A DNA stretch of 64,000 nucleotides from Vanessa cardui (lineage: Eukaryota > Arthropoda > Insecta > Lepidoptera > Nymphalidae): NCBI RefSeq assembly GCF_905220365.1, contig NC_061138.1:3611814-3675813 (forward strand), given 5' to 3'. Positions within the stretch are counted from its first letter, which is position 1, and each line of letters opens with the position of its first letter. A model generated the notes under the pieces. The model saw only the letters and a program-made list of their open reading frames with translations. It was not told the DNA's origin and did not search any database. A program made the translations under genes and the position numbers. Positions 38,738 to 49,790 of this stretch are shown piece after piece.

Positions 38738-38932
38738 CTGAAAATAGAAGAAATTTTTTGTTAGTATTGACCTAGTGACCTCGAATCTGCCCCAATATTT
38801 CTAAAAGTATTGTTCCATAAGGATTTGAATAAAGATATTTAACGTCGTTCTCATTTCATAAGAAATCGTTGAGTGAATGATCTTGGCATTTTGCCAGATC
38901 ATGATGTCTACTCCTGAACCAGACAGCTGTCC

Positions 38933-38940
38933 TGACGTCA
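38933..38940. promoter_or_regulatory. palindromic CRE (TGACGTCA)
   Basis: A perfect TGACGTCA lies about 230 bases upstream of the kinase start, with CAGCTG (E-box) at 38924-38929. It could serve a CREB/ATF-type factor if this is promoter DNA. A single short site proves little. Confidence 0.35.
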
Positions 38941-40055
38941 CAGTGACAACACTTATCGTTTATACCTCTTGAATGCTTGATTGCTTAAGTAAAATTGCTT
39001 TTGGCTTCATTTAAACTATAAATAATGACGATATGATAGTTGCATTCAAATTAGAAATAATCAAAATAGTAATATCGATAACGGCTATTGCGCTTAATCA
39101 CTATCACAATTTTTCTTTAAATATTTCAATATCAATAAATATATATATGTAAGAGCGAGAAAGTAAATGTTAATTTAAAAAATCTTTTAATATTATTTAT
39201 TAATGTAGGATCATTTTAATTACCCATGTATTTTGGATAAATCAATTATAGTAACTGCCATGTCTACGAAAGCTATGTCTATTACGTTAGAAATTAATTT
39301 AGAAGAAGATACTTAGGTATATACAAAACTTCAATAAAAAATGATATATGGCATACTGAATGTAATGATTGCTAATTAGGTCAAGATTACTTGTCTCCAG
39401 CATCCGGCACAAAAAATATCTTTTATAATAAAATAAATGAATCTGTTTGCGTATTTATTTTTTGATTCATAGATTATTATTATATTTTTTGATTAGACGA
39501 TAAATTCGCTTTACGTCATATATTTCATACATACGTCTCAAGAAATATGTATTGTATATTTGTAAAATACGTTATATATATACATAAATTATTTTAAATT
39601 TCATTTACACATAATAATTACATTAAATAAAAGAAAACATTATATTATTTTTGTATTCTTTCTTTTATTATTAGAAAGAACAATTTTTTTTAATTGGAAG
39701 TATTTCAGGTTTATTTTTCAGCCACACTATTTTTTAATGACAGCATAGGGTATTCAAAGAATAAATGTCTATCGTTTCCATTTATTTTATATTTCTTTAT
39801 CTATGGTAACATTTACTAATATAAAAAAGGAGTAATTGAAAACAAAAATATTATATAAAGTATTCGTCAATTACCAAAGACTAAAGCAAAAATGCCTGGT
39901 TAATGTTAAATTATTGTTTCACTTATGTTTGGAGTTCATCCAACACTATCACATATGTGTCACATTTCAGTAAAGGGGATAAATTATATCACAATATACT
40001 TTCACTCATTAGCACATCCACAATAGAATTCCGGTTAGAAACGTTTTGTTATATT
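38941..40055. other. AT-rich DNA upstream of the kinase
   Basis: No gene or recognised repeat. It may contain the kinase promoter and first exon. Confidence 0.4.
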
Positions 40056-40151
40056 TCTAGATTTGCGGGTAGGTCGACCGGCGCTTATGTTTCAACTGGC
40101 GGCTCACACGCAGCGACACCCGGCCGGTTATTTTCGTGCTACGTATACAAG
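40056..40151 (+). other. GC-rich patch bounded by splice-like sites
   Basis: TTTCTAG precedes it and AAGTAAAAAT (GTAAAA) follows it. In between, one + frame is open (AGRSTGAYVSTGGSHAA). It could be an exon of an unseen gene, a promoter patch or chance. I do not recognise it. Confidence 0.2.
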
Positions 40152-41904
40152 TAAAAATCATTTTATAACTGAAACATAACGATCAACGACCTGATGATTT
40201 TTCGTCTTAATTCTGTAAAAATACAAGAGAAGAAGGAACTTTATATTCTTATACCCTTTTATGCTTCAAAACTTAGTTTACAACGTTTGACTGATAGCAT
40301 ATACGTTCAATAAAATCATTACACTTTTTTTTTAAATATAGAAGTGTGTTTACTACTTCATTAATGTTTATGAATAAGATTTAGACGTCACAATCGAATT
40401 GCATTAATTAAAAATGTTTTAATTTATATTTAGAATGAGCAAATTTCTAGACCTTAAATTGGCAACACGCCAATAATTCTAATTTCAATTAGACTTACTT
40501 AAGCGTTAATGGTGATTCTAATGAGTGAAATATTATAGAATATTTTATTATGAAGTCGAAATATTTAAAAACTGGCCTGTATCATACTACTGATTACAAT
40601 TTATATTCGTTTAAAGTTTTTAACGTACCTATGTGATATAGAAAAATTGATTAAGTAATAGTTAATTACGAATAGGTACGAAACAGATACATCTATTAAT
40701 TAATGATGAAGAAAACATATTATATAGATATTTCTAAATGGCGTAGTTTGATGAATATATTGACTAATTAACTGTATTTTACTTCCATATCATTTTTCCA
40801 AATTTCGTATTGCGACTAATAGTCCGATAAAAATGATTTTGACTATTGAGAATCACCAGGATGCATTAACAGAAGTTTTAAGTATTGTAAATTATTAAAT
40901 GGTTTTTCTATTTCAAGTTTACGTCAAAGTTCAGTTTTATTGCAATTCCTTGAAATTGTATACTACTTTTAAAATAAATGTTTTCATATATTTTCAATTC
41001 AAATATCGTGTAAAAGAAGAGATATATGCTATCACAACCCTAAGGTTAGTAGTAGACTGCAGTTGCAATCATAATACAATATGTAATTAACATTTCATGT
41101 ACATAACAAAATGGAATACTGTCTACACTCGTGATCTGTATCTGAGTTTTCTTTAGGGTTGAATTATACCCAAAGCTCATTAGGCCGTCGTCTGTATTAT
41201 GTGCCTATCACAGGCGCACCTCTTCTTTATTTCTCTGTATACTCTGATTTGATCGAATAAATTTTGGGTACATAACCAAACGATTTGCCCAAATACAGAG
41301 TATATATTGCCAACATCAAATTTCCAGGCCTCTGCGATTTTTTAAATTATTAATAGAAAACTTAATAAACTCGCATTGGTTGACGGATGTCGCTAAATCT
41401 TATAATGAATCAAAATTAAAGTTACTTATTGTATCAAACAGAAAATAGTTTAATACGTATTATTGCTTTCTCAAAAGCATATTTATATATTGTTTCAAAT
41501 ATGTATGTCATCTTTATATCTCATGGTAATTTTTGTTTTCGTTTTAAATATCTATTTGTTTCATTCATAATAATTGTGCCTGTTATTAATAAAAATAAAT
41601 GCTGTTTAGCAGTCACAGTCGAGCCGGCCCAGTATCTAAAACATGTATTTCTTAACTAAAGATCACGGATTTAAAATTTTGACTATTTGTAAACTCATTA
41701 ATATTGTGTATCTTTCCCATTAAGGGTAGTACTATTGCACCACCAGCATGGTACTGGGATAATGAGGGAATTGTTAGAAGATTGAATTAGTAATGACAAT
41801 TTAGTACCTATTCAGATGAAATAGTTCGATTTTTTTTAATTTCTAAATTTTCAGTATTACTTGTCAGGAGTAAGAAAATCTATACATATAATTAAATTGG
41901 AGTG
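40152..41904. other. AT-rich non-coding DNA
   Basis: Nothing recognisable. Open frames are short and K/N/I/Y-rich, as expected by chance at this base composition. Confidence 0.5.
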
Positions 41905-42130
41905 TATATATATACTAGTTTGTGTATAGAGTGTGTCTGTGTATACTCGGTACATATACCAAAATAACATTTTTTATAATTTTTGTCGGTCTGTCTATCT
42001 GTTTTTCCCGACTAACCTTTGGAACGGCTGGACCGATTTTGAAGGGACTTTCACTGGCAGATAACTGATATAATAGGGAGTAACTTAGGCTACAATATTG
42101 TTTTTTTGTTAACTTCAAACGCGTACAAGA
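41905..42130 (-). repeat. retroelement-tail-like repeat
   Basis: Contains TTCCCGACTAACCTTTGGAACGGCTGGACCGATTTTGAAGGGA in segments (GGAACGGCTGGACCGATTTT is the key phrase), familiar from lepidopteran RTE-type tails, and ends ACTTAGGCTACAATATTG. Confidence 0.5.
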
Positions 42131-42479
42131 TCGCGGGCACAGCGGGTATTACACAGTGTAAAAAATTGATTATATTGTCAGTTAAATTTTACTTGCTAAG
42201 AACACACAACACACAAGATGTATTTTGATGCTCGCCTGAGACTTTGAATTATAAAAAAAAGAATTTTAGCGCAATATTATTTTAAATAATTAATTTCAAA
42301 AGAGGTACATCGACGGAATTTTAATATCATATGGTTTAGCTATGTTTCATTTCTATATTTGATACATTTATTTCCATAAGAATTATTTACAGCAAGTAAT
42401 ATTAAAAAAAATTGCTAATAAGAAACGATACACACAAATAAAATTGTAAGTTGTGGATTATTATTAAATTACTTATTAT

Positions 42480-42775
42480 ATCTAATTACTTTTTTGTTCC
42501 ATTTGCTGTCGAAACGCTTGGCCCTTGGAGTAGTGGTGCAACAAGCTTCATCAAAAGTATAACACCTCGCCTCATTGAATCCACTGGTGACAGGAGGGCT
42601 GGTTCGTTTTTTGCCCAGAGGATCGGAATTGCGATTCAACGGGGAAATGCTGCTAGCATTCTTGCCACCATTCCACGCGGTCAAGATTTATACAGTAACT
42701 AGTTTTAGTTCATATTTGTATATATTTAAGCATTTAATGTTGTTAATTCTTATGTTAATAAAAAAAATAAAAAAA
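42480..42775 (+). mobile_element. 3' end of a non-LTR retrotransposon (RT C-terminus)
   Basis: One frame reads VETLGPWSSGATSFIKSITP, then STGDRRAGSFFAQRIGIAIQ and RGNAAS, ending in a TAG stop at about 42703. This is text I associate with the C-terminal end of reverse-transcriptase proteins of non-LTR elements. An A-rich tail (AATAAAAAAAATAAAAAAA) follows, so the copy is a 5'-truncated LINE insert. Confidence 0.6.
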
Positions 42776-43019
42776 ACTTATTGATATGGGTGAAAATGAT
42801 AATAAGGATATATATTAAATACCTACGTTTTCCATTATATAACAATAGCATAATTATGTCACAATTAATTTAGATACTTGGAAGTGACTAGTACCTATAG
42901 TACAGGCTCGGCCTAGTTTAGGTATTAGAGTAACGTGTACCTAATAATTAAAAAAATAAAGACTGAAATTATTGATTGTAACTATAAACAAATAAAATAA
43001 TATTTGATACTATTCCTTA

Positions 43020-43110
43020 CAACATTCCACGCGGGATTTATAAAGTAATTATTTTTAATTTTATCGTAATTGTATATATTTAATTACTTAATCTTAATAG
43101 CCCCTGTATG
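43020..43110 (+). mobile_element. second LINE 3' tail fragment
   Basis: AACATTCCACGCGGGATTTAT and AATTGTATATATTTAA repeat the end of the element at 42660-42730 in decayed form. Confidence 0.45.
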
Positions 43111-43129
43111 GATTATATATTTTTATCTA

Positions 43130-43316
43130 TAACATTTACAGCTGTCGATTATTATGTCAGTTGTCGTGCTGTCACTGTCATTTATAAGTCTTTGTATGTT
43201 GACAGTTGAAATTTGTTTGTTGTGGTACTATTATTTTATGTTTTTAATGATAAGTTAAAACGTTTTAGCGAAATATTTGTCAAATTAAAAGATCTTCGTA
43301 TCTTAGCCCTTCGGTA
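43130..43316 (+). promoter_or_regulatory. possible transcription start and 5' untranslated exon
   Basis: The region carries TGTCAGTTGTCGTGCTGTCACTGTC and TGACAGTTGAAATTTG in short stretches, a style often seen near insect transcription starts. It ends TTAGCCCTTCG|GTAAGTTAAT with a perfect donor. No coding frame is present and the next exon would lie right of the window or be unseen. Confidence 0.25.
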
Positions 43317-43319
43317 AGT

Positions 43320-44780
43320 TAATATTTAATCTATTAGTGGTGACCTTCGACTACTTTTAGGTTATTTATGTTCCAAAATGTTCCATAACATTTGTTGCTT
43401 CAAATACTGGTGTTTGCTTTTATATAATCCTAGATGTTTAAAGGCATATATTGTTGTAATGTTAAATATGATATTATCAGAATACAATATAATACCAATC
43501 TATCGTTACAGTGCGTAATATACGTAATTTTCTTTATTATAAGTATGGGGTAATTATTGTCAATTAAAATTATTGCCATAATACAAACAAAAATAATATA
43601 TTATTTTAGTAAATCATCTTTCAGAGGTATATTGCTGTGTTAAGTATTTGTTGTGTTAAGTTGTCAACAAAATTAAAATAGTCAGCCACTGTACGTCATA
43701 GACTAATAATCCTTTTTTATTAATAGACTACATTTTACCAAAGTTACACCTTAAGTACCTTACACACTTAAAATAAAAAAATATTAATTAAGCATTATTG
43801 TTTTCCAGCAACTTCATGATTTCGATCTTGCTGTTTTCTATAAAAAATAATGATCAAAATATGTTATAAAGAAAATAAAATATGTGACAAATATATCCAA
43901 AATAATTGAATCTTTTTACAAGGTATTTATTAGTATCATATTCAGTTAGTATAGGAAATCATTATTAGTGATTTTATTATATACTAACAAAATGGTTTTG
44001 AGTTTTTCAGGCAAATTTGGATTTAATTAATTCAACCACATAACCCACTATGCATTTTGTTAGGCTTATATTATAATTCATTATGAAACACAAGGCTTAA
44101 ATGAGTTTTAATTAAATTATAAAATTAATGTTCCTGAAATATTTTAATCTGTATGATCATTATCATTACTTTTCCATTATATCAGTATTGCTTCAATCTC
44201 TAAAGCCTATTTGAATTATGGAATTAGTAAAGACAAATGAACAACATTAACAATGAATTTATATCATGTATATAGGTAGGTAGGTATATTGTAGGTAAAT
44301 TGGTATGTCATTTCGTCATTATTGGGACTCTGGAAATAAAATCAAAACAGATATTTAAGAAGTTAAATGTGTTGTATTATAAATTATGATATATGTAATA
44401 CCTATTTAAGAACTAACCTTTATGTTGTCCTGCATATTATATCAGAAGAGTTTAGCAATTCCCATGTGCTTAGTAAATTTAAGTTTTGCTTTATTCTTCT
44501 TGTAGAATAATTTAAATTCAAATTAACCTTGAGTTGTGCACTCAAAAGAGTTTAACTTCAAATATTGACTGACTGTACATTGATCCGGACGTATTTAGCT
44601 TATGTAATTCATGATGACTATTTTCGAGTCTGAGGAGGAACATATATCAATTTAATCTGCGATGTGCTCCTAAATACCTTAGTTGTGCCAAAATATGCAA
44701 TTTTGTTGCCAGATTTAAATTATTATGTTTCCTTTGCCTCTAATTACTAAATTTGTGTAATCTGTAACATTTTTATTTTT
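43320..44780. other. AT-rich non-coding DNA
   Basis: No gene, RNA or known repeat can be supported. Confidence 0.5.
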
Positions 44781-44781
44781 A

Positions 44782-45014
44782 AGACGAGAAGCGCCAGTGT
44801 TTGGAACGTGTGCATCTTAACCGATGATTGCATGTTCAAATCCAGGCAAGCACCACTGATTGTTCATGTGCTTAATTTATCTTAACAATTCATCTCATGC
44901 TCGGCAGTGAAGATTGGAACATTGTGGTGGAACATGTTCCAAACCTTCTCCTCAAAGAGAGAGGAGGCTTTAGCCCAACAGTGGGAAATTTACAGGCTGA
45001 TGTTGTTGTTGTTG
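44782..45014 (+). mobile_element. SINE copy F, internally shortened
   Basis: A diverged head (GACGAGAAGCGCCAGTGTTTGG) and a preserved tail (AGCCCAACAGTGGGAAATTT then (GTT)n). About 70 bp of the middle are missing. Confidence 0.78.
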
Positions 45015-45109
45015 AGGAGCTCCTCATATTGGAATAAATCAGAGAGGATTGTTTCCTTAGTTTTATTTCATACCACCGAAGATGGTTAAAAATCGAAACT
45101 CGGACGCTC

Positions 45110-45134
45110 GTGATGACGATGACGATGACGATGT
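45110..45134. repeat. short (GATGAC)n tract
   Basis: Four units of GATGAC. There is no surrounding reading frame of interest. Confidence 0.8.
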
Positions 45135-45904
45135 TTTTTAAAAACGGCCTCGGACATGCTGCTCCGTTATATATTATTTATTAATAAGTATATAGAGAAT
45201 TTATTAAAGTTAAATATTTTATTATAAAATATAACGTGGTACAAAATGAATTTTCCCCTTAAGAAGCAAAGTTGTTAAAAATATTATCTCCGTGCAGAAA
45301 TAGTGTACTGCTGCTTCAGATAACTTTATAAGTTGCACTTTGCATTTACTTCTTTGACGGCTGCAGTTTATCGCTCTGTGTAACAAGTTTTTCGTTTCAT
45401 TTTACGTTAAAGTAGTTTAAATTGCATCCTGGTGTTAACAGACCTTGTTACTAAAGCAATAGTCGACCGCCCACAGTCAGCTCGGGTAACTCACCACGAT
45501 ATCGTAAAAACAAAAGCGAGCGTTAGGAAAAGAGGTATGTTTCAAACGACACGACAGTTTGTCGTTACACTTTTGTATGTTAAGTTCCAAAATTTATTTT
45601 TGATATCTGATTAATTGATAACGGGCTATAAGCGTGAATTGGAAAAAATATCACATTATTACAATGTAGGTAGTTACAATTTTTGTATTTAAGATCGTAA
45701 ATGTAACTAACGTTTTCTTTTTCGATTCAGGTAATAAGTTAATAAACCTGTTACCTACTTTTAAATAAGGAAGGTTATAACGCATAGGCTATTCATGTAA
45801 CTATCTCTAGAAGCGGATTTCTAAACATAACGTATGAAGCAGGCATGCATGTTCAAAATATGTCAATAATTACAACATGATACAAACAGCAATATTTGTT
45901 TGAC

Positions 45905-46135
45905 AAACTTTTCTGTTTGACTCAAACCAATCCCTCATGATATTATATCGCAAATCAGTAATACTTAGTATTGTTAAGTTGTGTGTAATCAGTGTAATTA
46001 CAGGTACAAGGGACATAATATCTCATTTTCCAAGGTTAGTGGCGCATTTGAGCATAAAATATCTTACAGCACCAATGTTTATAGGTAGCGGTAATTACTT
46101 ACTATAAGATGGCCATTCCCCGCCATAACATGGAC
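45905..46135 (-). repeat. ~290-bp dispersed repeat, decayed
   Basis: ACAGGTACAAGGGACATAAT and TACAGCACCAATGTTTATAGG match the copies in ELYS introns. Confidence 0.65.
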
Positions 46136-46424
46136 TGAAAAAAAATGAATTAGCTTTTATAGCAAATCCTATATACTTAGCTAAAAACTATTCAAAATTA
46201 CTAGCATCATCATCAACTTGGTATAACATAAGTTTAGTTGTTGTTGAAGGATTAATACTAATAACGTATATTGAGTAAACAAGAGAAGAGTTGGGGTTCT
46301 GAATCCTCTTATAGGAGTACCTTGAAAGCTAATTCAAATGCGGTGTTGTAATGCCATGTTGATCATACTTTAGAGATTCGTTATTATATATAAAAGAAAA
46401 TATAAACAAAATATCAAGAACTTT

Positions 46425-46490
46425 GAGTCGAGATGGCCCTGCACTGGTTAGAACGCGTGCATCTTAACTGATGATTGCGGGTTGTTGTTG
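46425..46490 (+). mobile_element. SINE copy G, tRNA-like head joined to tail
   Basis: Only the head (GAGTCGAGATGGCCCTGCACTGG to GATGATTGCGGG in parts) followed directly by GTTGTTGTTGG. The body was lost, probably by recombination or a template jump. Confidence 0.8.
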
Positions 46491-46630
46491 GTATATCGAA
46501 TGGCGCGGACATATTATATGAGGATTGAATCGCATTACGTGTCGATAATTACACGTCTACTTAAACTGTCGACAACTCGGCGATATACATCGCTAATGAA
46601 AATCGCTTTGACATTTGTATAATAGGCATT

Positions 46631-46808
46631 TTTTATGGTATAGGTTGGCGGAGGAGCATATGAGGCACCTAATAGTAGGGGACGCTCAAAGAAATATTAA
46701 CTATTCCTTACATAGTCAATGCGCCATCAACTGCAGTTACACTGGCTCACTCATCCTTTAAACCGTAACACAACAACATAGAACTACTTTCTTGTTAAAT
46801 GGTAAAAG
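46631..46808 (+). repeat. ~290-bp dispersed repeat, partial
   Basis: TTTTATGGTATAGGTTGGCG ... CAGTTACACTGGCTCACTCA, with the middle deleted. Confidence 0.7.
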
Positions 46809-46974
46809 ATTATGGTCTTCTTATGAATGTCTACTAGCGGTCTTTAGTTAACCACTGAATTCTCTTTTTCTGTCTGTGCTGTAGTGTGAGGTCTGGATAT
46901 TAGTGGCATTTTAAATTTTCTTAAAATAACACAAAATGTAAACTTAAAAAAAGTGTAACAAATGTAAGCAATGA

Positions 46975-47215
46975 TTGGGAAGTCAGTTGCCCCTAAGATA
47001 CGGGGTCTCCTCGTTTAGGAGTACAGGGCTTCTTTGCATGTATGATAAAATATTTGTGCACTTGAACTTTTTCATTCGGTCGTTTCGGAATAGTGTTCTC
47101 ATCGAATTATGAGAGTGCATATTAGTCCTCAGGACCGGATTAGCCACGACGGAGCCTCTAGGCAATGCACGTCTTGGGGCATCTTTACTCTTTTCTAACT
47201 TCCTAATAGCTTTCT
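46975..47215. repeat. possible decayed hAT-like element
   Basis: CAGGACCGGATTAGCCACGA at 47131 resembles a hAT-type end. No clear partner end or target duplication was found. Confidence 0.25.
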
Positions 47216-49559
47216 CCTGGAGTTTTTACTATATTACCTATGTATTCTATATTTAAAAAAGAGAAATGTTTACCTTTACAATTTTATTGGTCAGAAGGAC
47301 ATCATTACTATCATTGCCATAGTTACTTAATGGCTTACTCGTGAGCCTTAGTTAGTTTCTACCAAATATGTAAAACATTAATAATGAATACATAGTTATT
47401 GTTCGTTGATAGTTTTGCATTGACCAATCACAAAGTACTTAGTGTTGTGTATATCTTTCTCTATCTTCGTATAGGCTATGTTATTTATAACAGCCATTAA
47501 GTAGCTATTGCATATTCAATTGTCTTGAAATGTCAACGTGTAAGCTGAAGTGCTATGGAGGCTCGGAGCTGGAACCCTGTTCTCGGCATTAATATTTTAA
47601 TGTGCACGCTTTGACCTCTTATATAAGTACGCGCAGAGCTTCAACCTATCATTCATACATACGTAATAGGACAAGTGACGAATGAATGATATATTATGAT
47701 TCTATTTTCATGAACTTACCGACTTATGAAATTGGTAGTATGCTTTAAATAAAAATTAAAAACTGATCAATGTTAAATGCCAATGAAATGAAAATCTAAC
47801 ATTTTGATGTCCTATTGAACCAATCGCAAAAATAATTATCAAAATAGAATAAATACTTTTTTCTGTGGATAAATATCTAACTAACCGAAAACGCATCGAT
47901 ATGACAAAACAAAAACACGTAGAAAGATTCAAATATTTAATATCTCATACACTCAAGTATGACATATTTTTGGATTCAATAAGGAATACTAAAAAGACGC
48001 TGGCATAAATTGACGCGTGGTTGGTTGAAAACTTAAAATAGATTACATTTTCAAAAATTTATTCATCCTCAACTTCTGTTTTACTTATATTGTTTCAAAT
48101 GCTTGTACGCGACAATATTCGTTGAGAATCAAACAATATTACATATCACATATGTGGTAGCTTCACTTAATTGTAAAATGACGATTCAAAAGTGGTTGTA
48201 AAAGCCTACTTGAATAAAGTTTATTTTGATTTGATTTAAACTCTTCCAAAGATTTTTATATCGATAGTATAATAATGATAATTATAAAAATGTATTTTTA
48301 TAATTTTGTACGGTTTTTTAATATTACTTTAGTCTTTGTAAGTCACTTTAGTATTCGAATTATTAAGTGTTGTGCATAGATGTGATGAACACAGAGCAAA
48401 ATATTCCATTTACTCCTAGTATAAAAAAAATACATTATTTAGAGGTAGGGCTTTGTGCAAGCCCGTCCAAGTAGGCATTTTATGGCGCATATTATTGATG
48501 CAAAGAATGGATAATCTATTTGATCTACTTTCCGATTTTGTGGTAGCCTTACATTTAATAAAACAATGTAACATGACAATTTAAAAGCCCTTTTATAAGC
48601 CTATTTGAATAAAGGATAAATTGTTTTTGGGTAATATTTCTCATAGTACAAATGCCTTAGACAGTACAATTTCTGATACTACAGTACAATGATGTGTGCG
48701 GTGACCACTTACCACCACCATGTGGACCATTAAACAGCCCTACCTGTTATAAATAAAAGTTAAAATATGTATACGACGAATTATAATGTTATTCTTTTTA
48801 CATCTCTTCTGGAAACACATGTTGAAATAATAATAATTTTGGCGCATTAATGATCTCGCATTCTAGTCTCTAGACATATGTATGTATAATCTGTCGAATC
48901 TGCAGATTCCCAAGGTCTTGGGCTTACTTCCAGATGAGGCTAGTTAAATATTATTAGGTTTATGTGTCGAGAAATTTTCAGTAGCGGCTTGGAATTTGGA
49001 ACTTTCCGTTTTCACTCTCGAGCCTCGAATCACGCAAAGTCAATAGTCCAGCGCCTAAACGCTTTGTACCCCGTATAACGATGTAATACTTACTATATTA
49101 TATTATGTCTAAACTTAATAAGGAAGCTGGGCTTGTATGAAAGATAGCCGTTGTACAGTCAGAGTAAGAAAAGCTTCGTAAATTTTCAGATTAATTCCTT
49201 AATCGAGTATTAAACTCTTAGTACCTTTTGAATCTAAACAACAAATCATTGCGACGCAATATGTCATTCTCAATCGGTAAAGCAGATTATCGCTCATACT
49301 GAGCACACGAAAAAAAAAATATATTAGGATGACGAACATTTTTTTTACCCCGACAGTATGATGTTATTTAATGTAAATGTTTAGAATACATAAAAAATAT
49401 AAATTTGAAAAATAGCCTGAGAAAACAGCTAACCAGAAACCTGTAATTATCATTGTGTGACTGATTGATTGCGGTGACAGATATCACTAGCAATGATTAC
49501 ATAGCAATAATTTTATGTGATGAATATGCCTATATATATATTAAATAAAAATAGATAAG
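47216..49559. other. non-coding DNA with retroelement tails
   Basis: Contains a LINE-like 3' end at 48135-48240 (GACGATTCAAAAGTGGTTGTAA ... TTGAATAAAGTTTATTTTGA, also at 60190-60275) and two pieces of the ~290-bp repeat (48440-48480 and 48660-48765). No gene was seen. Confidence 0.5.
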
Positions 49560-49790
49560 TATTGGACAACATCACATTGCTCTGATCCCAATGAAAGTAG
49601 CAAAAACACTTGTTTTATGGAAAATCAAAAGTATCGATGGTACCACAAACACCCTGACCCAAGCCAAATATAAAACTAATGAACTCTTTCTACATCGTCT
49701 CAACCGGGAATCGAACCCGGGACCTCGGAGTGGCGTACCCATAAAAACCGATGTACAAACTGATTTTCCATAACAGAAGTGCATTTTTTT
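49560..49790 (-). mobile_element. second-type SINE with intact B-box
   Basis: Reverse strand: CACTCCGAGGTCCCGGGTTCG then ATTCCCGGTTGAGACG. GGTTCGATTCC is a perfect pol III B box of tRNA type, but no cloverleaf can be folded around it, so this is a tRNA-derived SINE rather than a tRNA gene. It differs from the GTT-tailed family. Confidence 0.6.

Noticed and set aside
42469..42684. Minus-strand frame opposite the LINE fragment
   Set aside because: The + frame carries the reverse-transcriptase-like text; the minus frame is its shadow.
49690..49735. A possible tRNA gene on the minus strand
   Set aside because: It has a perfect B box but no matching acceptor stem, anticodon arm or A-box spacing, so it is a tRNA-derived SINE.
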